From Crossiella cryophila (GTDB lineage: Bacteria > Actinomycetota > Actinomycetes > Mycobacteriales > Pseudonocardiaceae), in assembly GCF_014204915.1 (NCBI RefSeq), contig NZ_JACHMH010000001.1:7651501-7715500 (forward strand): 64,000 nucleotides of DNA, given 5' to 3'. A model generated the notes under the pieces. That model ran no database searches, had not been told where the DNA came from, and saw only the letters and a list, made by a program, of their open reading frames with translations. Shown piece by piece: positions 44,738 to 52,380 of the stretch (position 1 is its first letter; every line of letters starts with the position of its first letter). A program made the translations under genes and the position numbers.

Positions 44738-46413
44738 GCCCGGTGCGGCTGGACACCGAGGCCGCCGCCGCGCGCATCCTGGCCTGGCGGCAACTCCAGA
44801 CCCTGGGGGTGGAGGGGCAGGACGCGGACTGCGTGGTGGACTGGGCCGGGCCGGTGGCCGCGCCGCTGCTGGACGAGACCACCGTGCAGGCCGCCTGCGG
44901 GATCGCGCACGTGCACGGCCGCCGCTACGGCAGGCCCACCATGCTGAACGTGGACTACGCCACGGTGCTGGCCGGAGTCCTTGGCGCGCAAGGGGTCCTG
45001 GCCGTCATGGTGGCCCGGTACCGTGGGCTGCGGCTGCGCAGGGTGGAGACCTCGGTGGCCCAGGCCGCGTTGCTGTCGGTGTCGCAGTACCTGGCCGCGC
45101 GCACCGCGGTGGACGACTGGACCGAACCCCTGCACCCCGGCGGGCCGCCGTTCGTGGCGGGTGACGGGGTGCGGTTCGAGGTGGAGACCTTCGAAGCCGA
45201 GCGCTGGCACCGGTTCTGGACCGTGCTGGCCGCCGAACCGGAGGCGATCCGGACCGGCTGGCGGCCGTTCCAGCACCGCTACGCCACCGCCACCTGCCCA
45301 CTGCCCGAACCGCTGTTCCGGGCCGCGAACCGGGTGTCCTTCGGCGCGGTGCACGCCGCCGCCGACCTCACCGGGGTCAGCGTGCTGCGGCTCAACCCGG
45401 CCGGGCACAGCCTGGCCGACCTGCCACCCTGGCGGATCACCCCACTGGGACCCGCGGCCCGACCGACCGGTCGGTTGGCGCGCGAGAAGCCACTGGACGG
45501 CCTGGTCGTGGTCGAGGCCGGGCGGCGGTTGCAGGGGCCGATGGCCGGGCACCTGCTGCGCCTGCTCGGCGCCAGGGTGATCCGGCTGGAGCCCCGCGGC
45601 GGTGACCTGCTGCGCGGCATGCCGCCGATGGCCGGGGACACCTCGGCCCGATTCCGTGCCATCAACGACGGCAAACACGTAGTCGAGGTCGACCTGCACG
45701 CCCGATCCGGGCGCTCGGAACTGCTGGAGATGATCACCGGCGCGGACGTGTTCCTGCACAACTGGGCGCCCGGCAAGGCCGCGCAACTCCGGCTGGACGC
45801 CGAGGACCTGGCCAAGGTGCGCCCCGGCCTGGTCTACGCCTGGGCCTCCGGCTGGGGCGACCACCTCGGCGACCGCCCGCCACTGGGCACCGACTTCATG
45901 GTGCAGGCCTACAGCGGACTCGCCGCCGAGGTCCGCCCGGCCAGGGAACCCGCGGCGCCCTCGCTGATGACCCTCACCGACGTGCTCGGCGGACTGGTCA
46001 GCGCCCAGGGCGTGCTCGCCGGACTGCTGGCCCGCTTCCGCGAGGGCCGCGGCCGCCGGGTCGACTCCTCACTGCTCTCCGCGGCAGCCGTGCTGCGCCG
46101 GATGCCACGCACCCCGCGCCGCGAACCACTGTCCACATTGGACGGTTGGCTGGCCGTGTCGGCCGATCCCCGGCACAGCGCCAGGATCGCCAAGGCATTC
46201 GACCTGCCCGACCCGCCCGGCTACGCCCACCTCGCGGTGCGCTGCGCCCAGCAGTCCACCAGCCACTGGCTGGAGCGGCTGACCGCGGTCGGCGTGCCCG
46301 CGGTGCGGGTGTGCACCGACCTCGCCGAACTGCCCGCCGATCCCCGCTTCGGCGCGGTGCTGCGTCCGCACGACGGTTTCGCCACCCCTGCCCCGCCCTG
46401 GGAGTTCTCGTGA
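44734..46413 (+). CDS. CaiB/BaiF-type CoA-transferase with partly duplicated domain
   Basis: A 559-residue protein with one complete and one partial class III CoA-transferase domain. The complete domain is the C-terminal half from about residue 254 (LDGLVVVEAGRRLQGPMAGHLLRLLGARVI); it has the aspartate region LGTDFMVQAYSGLAAEV typical of the catalytic Asp site. The N-terminal 240 residues begin at the equivalent point of another copy (LLDETTVQAACGIAHVHG) and continue to its end, so this copy lacks its own Rossmann part. The enzyme would move CoA between carboxylic acids. It lies between two adenylating enzymes, suggesting exchange of an activated acyl group. The palindrome ACCGACCGGTCGGT lies at 45462-45475 between the two halves. 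Confidence 0.85.
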   Translation: MSPVRLDTEAAAARILAWRQLQTLGVEGQDADCVVDWAGPVAAPLLDETTVQAACGIAHVHGRRYGRPTMLNVDYATVLAGVLGAQGVLAVMVARYRGLRLRRVETSVAQAALLSVSQYLAARTAVDDWTEPLHPGGPPFVAGDGVRFEVETFEAERWHRFWTVLAAEPEAIRTGWRPFQHRYATATCPLPEPLFRAANRVSFGAVHAAADLTGVSVLRLNPAGHSLADLPPWRITPLGPAARPTGRLAREKPLDGLVVVEAGRRLQGPMAGHLLRLLGARVIRLEPRGGDLLRGMPPMAGDTSARFRAINDGKHVVEVDLHARSGRSELLEMITGADVFLHNWAPGKAAQLRLDAEDLAKVRPGLVYAWASGWGDHLGDRPPLGTDFMVQAYSGLAAEVRPAREPAAPSLMTLTDVLGGLVSAQGVLAGLLARFREGRGRRVDSSLLSAAAVLRRMPRTPRREPLSTLDGWLAVSADPRHSARIAKAFDLPDPPGYAHLAVRCAQQSTSHWLERLTAVGVPAVRVCTDLAELPADPRFGAVLRPHDGFATPAPPWEFS

Positions 46414-48044
46414 GCTGGACCTCGAACAACGGCATCGTGCTGCGTGATCTGGTGCCACACGCGCTGCGCAGGCAGTGGGTCCGCGAGGGCCACTGCCCCG
46501 ACCTGGACGTCTACGCCGCCTTCAGCAGGCAGGTCCGCGCCCGGCCGTGCCGGATCGCGGTCAGCGACGAACTCGGCAGCCTGGACTACACCGACCTGGA
46601 CCGGGAGGTGCGCCGGATCGCCACCGCGTTGCGCGCGGCCGGACTGGGCCAGCGGGACATCATCGGCATCCAGCTGCCCAACGGCCGCAAGGCGGTGGCC
46701 GCCGAACTCGCGGTGGCCGCCCTGGGCGGTGTGTCCCTGCCCTACCCGTACAGCCGCGGCGCCCGGGATTCGGCCAGTCTGCTCGGCCGCGCCAGAGCCG
46801 CCGCGCTGATCACCCTGCCCCGCCCCGACCTGCCCACGCTGTGCCCGGTCTTCGTCTTCGGCCCGGCCCCCGACGGCTGCGTCTCACTGGACCACGCCCG
46901 GATCCCGGTCGGGCCGTGGCTGCCCGCGGTGATCGACCCGGACGGTCCCGCGCGCATCCTGGTCACCTCCGGCACCGAGGCCGAACCGAAGATGATCGCC
47001 TACTCGCACAACGCCTTCCTCGGCGGCCGGGCCCGCTACGTGCGCTCGCTGCACACCGGCGAGGGCCCGATGCGCAACCTGGTGCTGGCGCCGCTGTCCT
47101 CCTCCTACGGCTCCCTCGGCGTCCCGGTCACCCTGGCCGCGCTCGGCGGAACCCTGATCACCCAACCGGGATTCGACCCGGCGGACGCCCTCCGGCTGAT
47201 CACCGAACAACGCCCGACCCACCTCTTCGCCGTGCCCACCATGCTGCGCCGCCTGGTCAGCCAACCCCGACAGTCCACAGAGGACACCAGTTCACTGCGC
47301 GCGGTGGTGTCCAGCTCGGCCGCGTTCCCGCCCAGCCTGCTGCCGGAGTGCCGGAAACGGCTGGCGGACAACGTGATCACCGTGTACGGCTCGGCCGACG
47401 GGGTCAACTGCCACACCGCCCGCACCGGCATCTCCCCCGCCACCGGCACCGGCCTGCCCGACCCGGCCGTCGCCCACCTGCAGATCCGCTCCCCCGGCGG
47501 CAGACTGCTCCCCCGCGGCGAGGAGGGCGAGATCATCGCACTGGGCCCGATGACCCCGCTGTGCTACGTCGCCGACCCCGGCCTCGACGCCGCCTACCGA
47601 CTGGACGGTTGGGTGCGCACCGGCGACCTTGGCCAGCTGGACCGCAACGGCTGCCTGCACGTCTCCGGCAGACTCAAGCAGATCGTCAACCGCGGCGGCC
47701 TCAACATCAGCCCCGCCGAGGTCGAGCAGCACCTGGGCGCGCATCCGGACATCGCGGAGGTGGCCTGCGTGCCGGTGCCCGACCCGGAACTGGGCGAACG
47801 CCTGGCCGCCTGCCTGGTCCAGCACCCAGGCACCGAACCACTGACCCTGGCGGCGCTGGCGGGGTACCTGGAACGGGAACGGGGGCTGGAGCGGCGGAAG
47901 TTGCCGGAGGTGTTGCTGTCGCTGACGGAGTTGCCGTTGGGGCCGACCGGGAAGGTGTGCAGGCACACCCTGAGCGCCCTGGCCGCCGACCGCCCAGCGC
48001 CACCACCGCCCCGGCAACCGCTGGGCGAACCCGCGCGCAGGTGA
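46410..48044 (+). CDS. AMP-dependent acyl-CoA synthetase/ligase (2)
   Basis: A 544-residue ANL-superfamily enzyme. The P-loop is ILVTSGTEAEPKMIAYSH, the aspartate hinge segment is GWVRTGDLGQLDRNGCLHVSGRLKQIVNRGG, and the C-terminal lysine lies in LPLGPTGKVCRH. It is unlike the first ligase in the operon, so it should activate a different acid or use a different acceptor. A start GTG overlaps the previous stop. It is the last clear biosynthetic enzyme gene of the operon. Confidence 0.87.
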   Translation: MSWTSNNGIVLRDLVPHALRRQWVREGHCPDLDVYAAFSRQVRARPCRIAVSDELGSLDYTDLDREVRRIATALRAAGLGQRDIIGIQLPNGRKAVAAELAVAALGGVSLPYPYSRGARDSASLLGRARAAALITLPRPDLPTLCPVFVFGPAPDGCVSLDHARIPVGPWLPAVIDPDGPARILVTSGTEAEPKMIAYSHNAFLGGRARYVRSLHTGEGPMRNLVLAPLSSSYGSLGVPVTLAALGGTLITQPGFDPADALRLITEQRPTHLFAVPTMLRRLVSQPRQSTEDTSSLRAVVSSSAAFPPSLLPECRKRLADNVITVYGSADGVNCHTARTGISPATGTGLPDPAVAHLQIRSPGGRLLPRGEEGEIIALGPMTPLCYVADPGLDAAYRLDGWVRTGDLGQLDRNGCLHVSGRLKQIVNRGGLNISPAEVEQHLGAHPDIAEVACVPVPDPELGERLAACLVQHPGTEPLTLAALAGYLERERGLERRKLPEVLLSLTELPLGPTGKVCRHTLSALAADRPAPPPPRQPLGEPARR

Positions 48045-48115
48045 GGCAGGTGCGGCTTGGGCGCCCCCACCAAATTCAGTTGCCGCCCACCTCACCCCCA
48101 GCGCACCCTCCCGAC

Positions 48116-48217
48116 ATGACCGAAACCACGACACTGCTGTCCCGACCCGCCGACCGACCGGCCGGTAGGCAGCAGCGCACCCGCCTCGCCTGGAGGCCGA
48201 TCCTCTCCCGGTCATGA
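48116..48217 (+). CDS. Candidate 33-residue micro-ORF coupled to the LysE gene
   Basis: An ATG at 48116 opens a 33-codon frame that ends in TGA at 48215-48217, overlapping the ATG of the LysE-type gene by 4 bp. The peptide is basic and Arg-rich (begins MTETTTLLSRPADRPAGRQQ). It contains the palindrome ACCGACCGGCCGGT in its middle. It could be a translation leader for the exporter, but no good ribosome-binding site precedes it and chance is a fair alternative. Confidence 0.25.
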   Translation: MTETTTLLSRPADRPAGRQQRTRLAWRPILSRS

Positions 48218-48834
48218 CCGAGGCGCTGGTCGCCGGACTGCTCGCGGGCTATGGCATCGCCATACCGGTCGGCGCGGTCGCGACCTACCTAGTCGCCCTC
48301 TCCGCCCGCACCAGCCTGCGCATCGGCGCCGCCGCCGCACTGGGCGTCGCGGCCGCCGACGGCCTGTACGCCATGCTGGCCGTACTCGGCGGAGCCGCGC
48401 TCACCGACCTGCTCCGGCCGATCGCCGAACCACTGCGCTGGGCCTCGGTGCTCATCCTGGTGGCACTGGCGATCCGGACCGCCTGGTCCGCGCTGCGCCG
48501 GTTCCGGGCAGGCCAGGACCCGGCTTCCACGGAATCACCGCCGAGACCGGGCCGGGCGTTCGTGCTGTTGCTGGGCATCACGGTGCTCAACCCGACCACG
48601 GTGGTCTACTTCTCCGCCTTGGTGCTGGGGCGCTCCGGCGCCACGGCCACCGGGTGGAGCGCGGTGGTGTTCGTACTGGCCGCCTTCCTCGCCTCGGCGA
48701 GCTGGCAACTGGTACTCGCCACCGGCGGCAGCCTGCTGGGCCGGATCCTCACCGGCCCACGCGGCCGCCTGGCAACCGCCCTGGCCTCAGCAACATTGAT
48801 CACCGGCCTGGCAGTCAACCTGGCCCTCACCTGA
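48214..48834 (+). CDS. LysE/RhtB-family exporter
   Basis: A 206-residue membrane protein with six helices and the family hallmarks LLAGYGIAIPVGAVATYLVAL, LRIGAAAALGVAAADGLYA and LLGITVLNPTTVVYFSALV. LysE-type proteins export amino acids or similar small zwitterionic compounds. Its place directly after the operon, 170 bp behind the second ligase, makes it a candidate exporter of the product or an amino acid intermediate. Confidence 0.87.
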   Translation: MTEALVAGLLAGYGIAIPVGAVATYLVALSARTSLRIGAAAALGVAAADGLYAMLAVLGGAALTDLLRPIAEPLRWASVLILVALAIRTAWSALRRFRAGQDPASTESPPRPGRAFVLLLGITVLNPTTVVYFSALVLGRSGATATGWSAVVFVLAAFLASASWQLVLATGGSLLGRILTGPRGRLATALASATLITGLAVNLALT

Positions 48835-48856
48835 CACCCCAACCCACCCACCCCGC

Positions 48857-48944
48857 GTGTTGGCCGTTGTCGTACGGAGTGTTGGCCGTTCTTGTACGCC
48901 GTGTTGGCCGTTGTGGGACGGGTCGTTGGCCGTTGTTGTACGGC
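48857..48944. repeat. Four tandem 22-bp units, left array
   Basis: Four copies of a 22-bp unit with core TTGGCCGTTNTNGTACG start at 48857, 48879, 48901 and 48923. They are in perfect register with small substitutions. A companion array of the same unit in inverted orientation lies at 49649-49714, on the other side of the hairpin region. Confidence 0.85.
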
Positions 48945-49011
48945 CGCAGGCCGCAGGCCGCAGGCCGGGGGTTGGGGTTTGGGGTTGGGGGTAAAACCCA
49001 CGACGAGGGTT

Positions 49012-49161
49012 CTCGCGTGTTCTCCGTACGGCCTGGAGCTTGCTGACCGCGCCCCGAGGAGCGGCCCCTGCAACCTGCCGCCGCCCTAGCCTCCCAAGGT
49101 GACGGGGGCCGCTCCTCGGGGTGTGGTTGGCTTGCGGAAGGCCGTGCGGAGAACACGCGAG
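49012..49161. repeat. Long interrupted inverted repeat (hairpin 1)
   Basis: Two nested pairs of arms form one hairpin. The outer arms at 49012-49033 (begins CTCGCGTGTTCTCC) and 49140-49161 match with one mismatch over 22 bp. The inner arms at 49052-49068 (CCCCGAGGAGCGGCCCC) and 49105-49121 match perfectly over 17 bp. The 25-bp loop element at 49071-49095 is repeated in inverted orientation at 49496-49520. The flanks are G-rich (GGGGTTTGGGGTTGGGGG at 48975-48992), with three copies of CCGCAGG at 48944-48964. Confidence 0.85.
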
Positions 49162-49255
49162 CCCTCGGAGCCACGCTGGGTCTTGAGTCGGCAACCCAAA
49201 CCCCGCCCCGCAACCTGCTTGCCCGGCTCTTGACTTGCCCTCCCCCCTCCGGTGG

Positions 49256-49370
49256 TCTGCCCGGCCGGCGAGGCCATCTTTTTCGCTCTTGATCTTTGCG
49301 TTGTTGGCCTCTGTTGCTGAGGTACCCGAACGACAGTCAAGATCAAGATCGTCCTCGCCGGACGGGCAGA
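49256..49370. repeat. Central inverted repeat (hairpin 2)
   Basis: Arms at 49256-49273 (TCTGCCCGGCCGGCGAGG) and 49353-49370 match over 18 bp with one mismatch. Weaker similarity continues on both sides, with TCTTGATCTT-type stretches inside and TTGACTT/AAGTCAA segments outside. It lies in the middle of the composite element. The composition here is less GC-rich than around it. Confidence 0.7.
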
Positions 49371-49428
49371 AATCAAAGGATGGGGGGGAAAGTCAAAGAC
49401 AAGAGCAAAGATGAAGAGCAGTGCTCGT

Positions 49429-49580
49429 GCGGTTCCCCCATCCCCGTCAGCCTTCCGATACCAAACCACATCCCGGGCACGCAGACCGTGCGGTTGGGAG
49501 GCTAGGGCGGCGGCAGGTTGCGGTCTGCGCACCCGGGATGTGGTGTGTCCTCTCCAGGCTGACGGGGATGGGGGAACCGC
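49429..49580. repeat. Long interrupted inverted repeat (hairpin 3)
   Basis: Outer arms at 49429-49453 and 49556-49580 match perfectly over 25 bp (begins GCGGTTCCCCCATCC). Inner arms at 49465-49488 and 49521-49544 match over 24 bp with two mismatches (begins ACCACATCCCGGG). The loop contains, at 49496-49520, the exact reverse complement of the 25-bp loop element of hairpin 1. The stem sequences of the two hairpins differ, so only the loop core is shared. Confidence 0.88.
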
Positions 49581-49648
49581 TCGGGGAGTGTTGAAAAGCC
49601 ACCCCGTCTGCTTGTGTCCGGGCTTCGCCCGCACGCAGTCGCCCAAGG

Positions 49649-49714
49649 CGTACAACAACGGCCAACGTGGTGTACGACAACGGCCAACACTCCGTACAAG
49701 AACGGCCAACACGC
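49649..49714. repeat. Three tandem 22-bp units, right array (inverted)
   Basis: Three copies of the 22-bp unit of the left array, in reverse orientation (core CGTACAANAACGGCCAA), start at 49649, 49671 and 49693. The two arrays bound the hairpin region symmetrically. The right one ends 14 bp before the convergent-side gene of unknown function. Confidence 0.85.
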
Positions 49715-49727
49715 CGGTAGGGGTTGG

Positions 49728-50711
49728 TCAGTCCTTCATCTTCAGGCCGAGGGACTTGCGGATGGTGCGGTAGTCCAGTTTGTCGTAGCGGTAGCCGATG
49801 TAGCTCCACGGCAGCCCGTCGGTGACGCTGCGCGCGCTCACCCTGGACAGGTGGTCGCGGGCGCGTTCGCGTTCCCCTGCCAGGTAAAGCCCCACGCCGA
49901 GCAGGTGGTGTGCCTCGATGTTGCGGTGGTGGGGGCGCAGGCCGGCCAGCCAGTTGTCGCTGATCCGCACCAGTTGTGCGCTGATGTGCGGGCGGCCGAA
50001 GTAGTCCAGCGGTTCGGCGTCGTTGCCCATCATGACCTCCAGGTGCGCGGCCACGGTCAGCGCGCTCAGTGGTTCCCCCGGCGGGGCGGATTGGGCGACC
50101 TCGTTGGTGAACTCGAGCACCTCGCGGTCGCTGCCCTGCCACTTCTCGCACAGCACCTGGACCCGGGAGTAGTGCGCGCCGTAGTGGAACGGGTCTCGGT
50201 CGGTCAGCTCCTGCCAGACCTCGTCCATCTCGTCCCGGCTGACCTGCAGACCCAGTCCGCGCCACTGCAGCTTGTCCCATGGCACCGGGTCGGCCGGGCG
50301 CAGTTCGGCGGCGTGCATCAGCGGGTCGTAGGCGCCGCCGAGGATGAACCAGAACTGCTCGAACTGCTCCCGGCTGACCTGGTCGGCGGTGGCCCCGGTG
50401 CGCACCTTCCAGGCGTGCTGGATCCGGGTGGCGCCCAGCAGTAGCTGCAGGTCGGCGTCGTCGGGGTTGGCGGCGGCGATCTTGCCCAGCTCGTCGACGT
50501 TGCGGACCAGGATCTTGCTGATCTTGCCGATCCGGTCGGCGCGCAGCTCGTTGTCGCCCTGGGTGGCCGCGGCCAGCTTCCAGGCGACCTCCAGGTCACC
50601 CTTGTACAGGTCGTGCTCGGCGGCCTTGAAGTCCGGGTCGGGCTGGCCCGCGTCGGTGCTGATGCCGATGTCGCGCAGGACACGCATGATCATCATGAAT
50701 TTGCTGGGCAC
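49728..50711 (-). CDS. Hypothetical TPR-like cytoplasmic protein
   Basis: A 327-residue soluble protein, all-helical by eye. Segments such as KGDLEVAWKLAAATQGDNELRAD, NPDDADLQLLLGATRI, DPFHYGAHYSRVQVLCEKWQG and AHHLLGVGLYLAGERERARDHL fit a DUF4034-like or TPR-like arrangement. I do not recognise a named family with certainty. It is the downstream partner of the M16-like gene (28-bp gap), so it may act with it. Confidence 0.7.
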   Translation of the reverse strand: MPSKFMMIMRVLRDIGISTDAGQPDPDFKAAEHDLYKGDLEVAWKLAAATQGDNELRADRIGKISKILVRNVDELGKIAAANPDDADLQLLLGATRIQHAWKVRTGATADQVSREQFEQFWFILGGAYDPLMHAAELRPADPVPWDKLQWRGLGLQVSRDEMDEVWQELTDRDPFHYGAHYSRVQVLCEKWQGSDREVLEFTNEVAQSAPPGEPLSALTVAAHLEVMMGNDAEPLDYFGRPHISAQLVRISDNWLAGLRPHHRNIEAHHLLGVGLYLAGERERARDHLSRVSARSVTDGLPWSYIGYRYDKLDYRTIRKSLGLKMKD

Positions 50712-50738
50712 GGCGTTTCTCCAGGCGCGAGAAGGGGT

Positions 50739-52295
50739 TCAGTGACGCTTGATGCGGGCGCGCAGGCGGCTCCAGGAGCTGGTCCTGACCTGCCGGGGGA
50801 TGTCCTGGTCGGCCCGAGGGGGTTTGGGCACCACCACCCCTGGCGGCACCCCGCGGTCGATCAGGTCGGGCAGCGCGGCCCCGTACTTCCACAGCGTGGG
50901 CTCGATCCGCAGGTGCAGTCCGTCCCGGCCGATCAGGTGCCGGGCGCCGTCCGGCCAGGCCAGCATCGCGGCGCAGTCGGCGAACCGGATGGTGATGAAC
51001 TCCGGCCCGCTGATCAGGCTGATCCCGGTCGGCCCGACGCACAGCCGCGGCCTGCCGGTGGTGGCGGGCCCGAACGGGTTCTGCTCACCGGGCTGGGCGG
51101 ATTCGATGGGCAGCAGGATCTCGCCCTCGACCCGGCCGGTGGAGGTGTGCGGCGCGGCGACGTAGCGATCGCCCGCGGGGGTGTGGCCCTCGGGGACCAT
51201 GAGCAGGATGTTGTCCCGCACCGTGATCCCGACGTCCTGGATGTCCTCGGCGCACAGGGTTTCCAGCTCGGCCTCGACCGAGGCGATGGTGGGTGGTTCG
51301 GCGCCGAACAGCTCGGCGTGCGCGGCGCCCACCGGCAGTCCGGCCCTGATCCGCGGGTCCAGCAGCGGGGCCCGGCGCAGTTCGATCAGCTCGGCCACCT
51401 CGTGTTCCTTGGGCGGCAGCTCGGCCAGCCAGTCGATCACCTCGGTGAAACCGCGGACCAGTCGCGAGTGGACGGAGGACAGGCCGTCGGCGAAGGCGGT
51501 GATCTCGGCCAGGTACGCGTCCCGCCGGTCATAGGTCGCGGTCTGGCTGTAGCTGATCCCCTCCGCCGTGCGCAGGCTCTGGAACAGCCTGCGCTGCAAC
51601 AGATCCGCGTAGGCGGTGGCCGCGGTGGAGCGTTCCACCACACTGCTGGCGGCCACCCCGTTGAGGCTGGCGTTGAAGTAGGCGGGGGTGCGGCGCAGCG
51701 TGCTGGTGGGCTCCGGGGTCGGCACCCTCGGTCCGGCGGGCAGTTCCAGCCGCAGGCCGTCCGGGGGCGGGCCGCCGATGAGCCACATCGCCGCGTTGCC
51801 GCTGGTGAACCAGGCCCGCGCCCAGGCCCTGACCTCCTCCGGACTGTGCAGGCCGACGCCGAACTCGTCGTAGCCGCTGAGGCCATAGGTGGCCGCGCCG
51901 TAACGCCAGATGGCCAGCGAGGACTGGATGTCCCGGCTGCGGCCGTCGGCCTCGGTGAGCAGGAGCTGATTCTCCGCGGGGATGCGGTCCACCGGCAGGT
52001 CGGCCAGTGCGGCGCACAGGCTGGCGAAGAAGTCGCGCACGTGCTCGGCGTCGCCGTGGGTGAGGAAGGTGGTCAGGGTGGCGTCGACGCTGCCGTTGGA
52101 CTGGTCGTGCCTGGCCCCGGCCTGGTGCAGGGCGAGGTGTTCGACCAGGTGGGTGATGCCGCGCCGGGCGAGCCGCTCATCGGCGTGGCCGACCCGGAAC
52201 ACCAGGCCCGCGGTCAACTCGCCTTCGTGCTCGGACCAGAACACCGGCACACCGTCGATCTCGGTGCGAACCCACTCCACCCCGTGACTCCCCAT
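50739..52295 (-). CDS. M16-family metallopeptidase-like protein
   Basis: A 518-residue protein with the inverted zinc motif HLVEH in RRGITHLVEHLALHQ near residue 50, as in pitrilysin-type M16 peptidases, and a possible distal Glu in ENQLLLTEADGRS. The second half resembles the non-catalytic M16 C-terminal domain (AYFNASLNGVAASSVVERS, RLFQSLRTAEGISYSQTA). Single-chain actinobacterial members often process secreted or modified peptides, but no precursor is adjacent. It lies in an operon-like pair with the hypothetical gene downstream. Confidence 0.75.
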   Translation of the reverse strand: MGSHGVEWVRTEIDGVPVFWSEHEGELTAGLVFRVGHADERLARRGITHLVEHLALHQAGARHDQSNGSVDATLTTFLTHGDAEHVRDFFASLCAALADLPVDRIPAENQLLLTEADGRSRDIQSSLAIWRYGAATYGLSGYDEFGVGLHSPEEVRAWARAWFTSGNAAMWLIGGPPPDGLRLELPAGPRVPTPEPTSTLRRTPAYFNASLNGVAASSVVERSTAATAYADLLQRRLFQSLRTAEGISYSQTATYDRRDAYLAEITAFADGLSSVHSRLVRGFTEVIDWLAELPPKEHEVAELIELRRAPLLDPRIRAGLPVGAAHAELFGAEPPTIASVEAELETLCAEDIQDVGITVRDNILLMVPEGHTPAGDRYVAAPHTSTGRVEGEILLPIESAQPGEQNPFGPATTGRPRLCVGPTGISLISGPEFITIRFADCAAMLAWPDGARHLIGRDGLHLRIEPTLWKYGAALPDLIDRGVPPGVVVPKPPRADQDIPRQVRTSSWSRLRARIKRH

Positions 52296-52380
52296 ACGCG
52301 CATACCCCGATCGGGGCCGCGCGCACTATACGACGTGCTGACGCGGCCGCGCGAGTGGTTCGCGGACGGGTATCCCCGGT

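Noticed and set aside
48857-49714. CRISPR array or small-protein genes at the 22-bp units and hairpins
   Set aside because: The units are tandem without spacers and occur in both orientations. Open frames here are Pro/Arg-rich and follow the inverted repeats.
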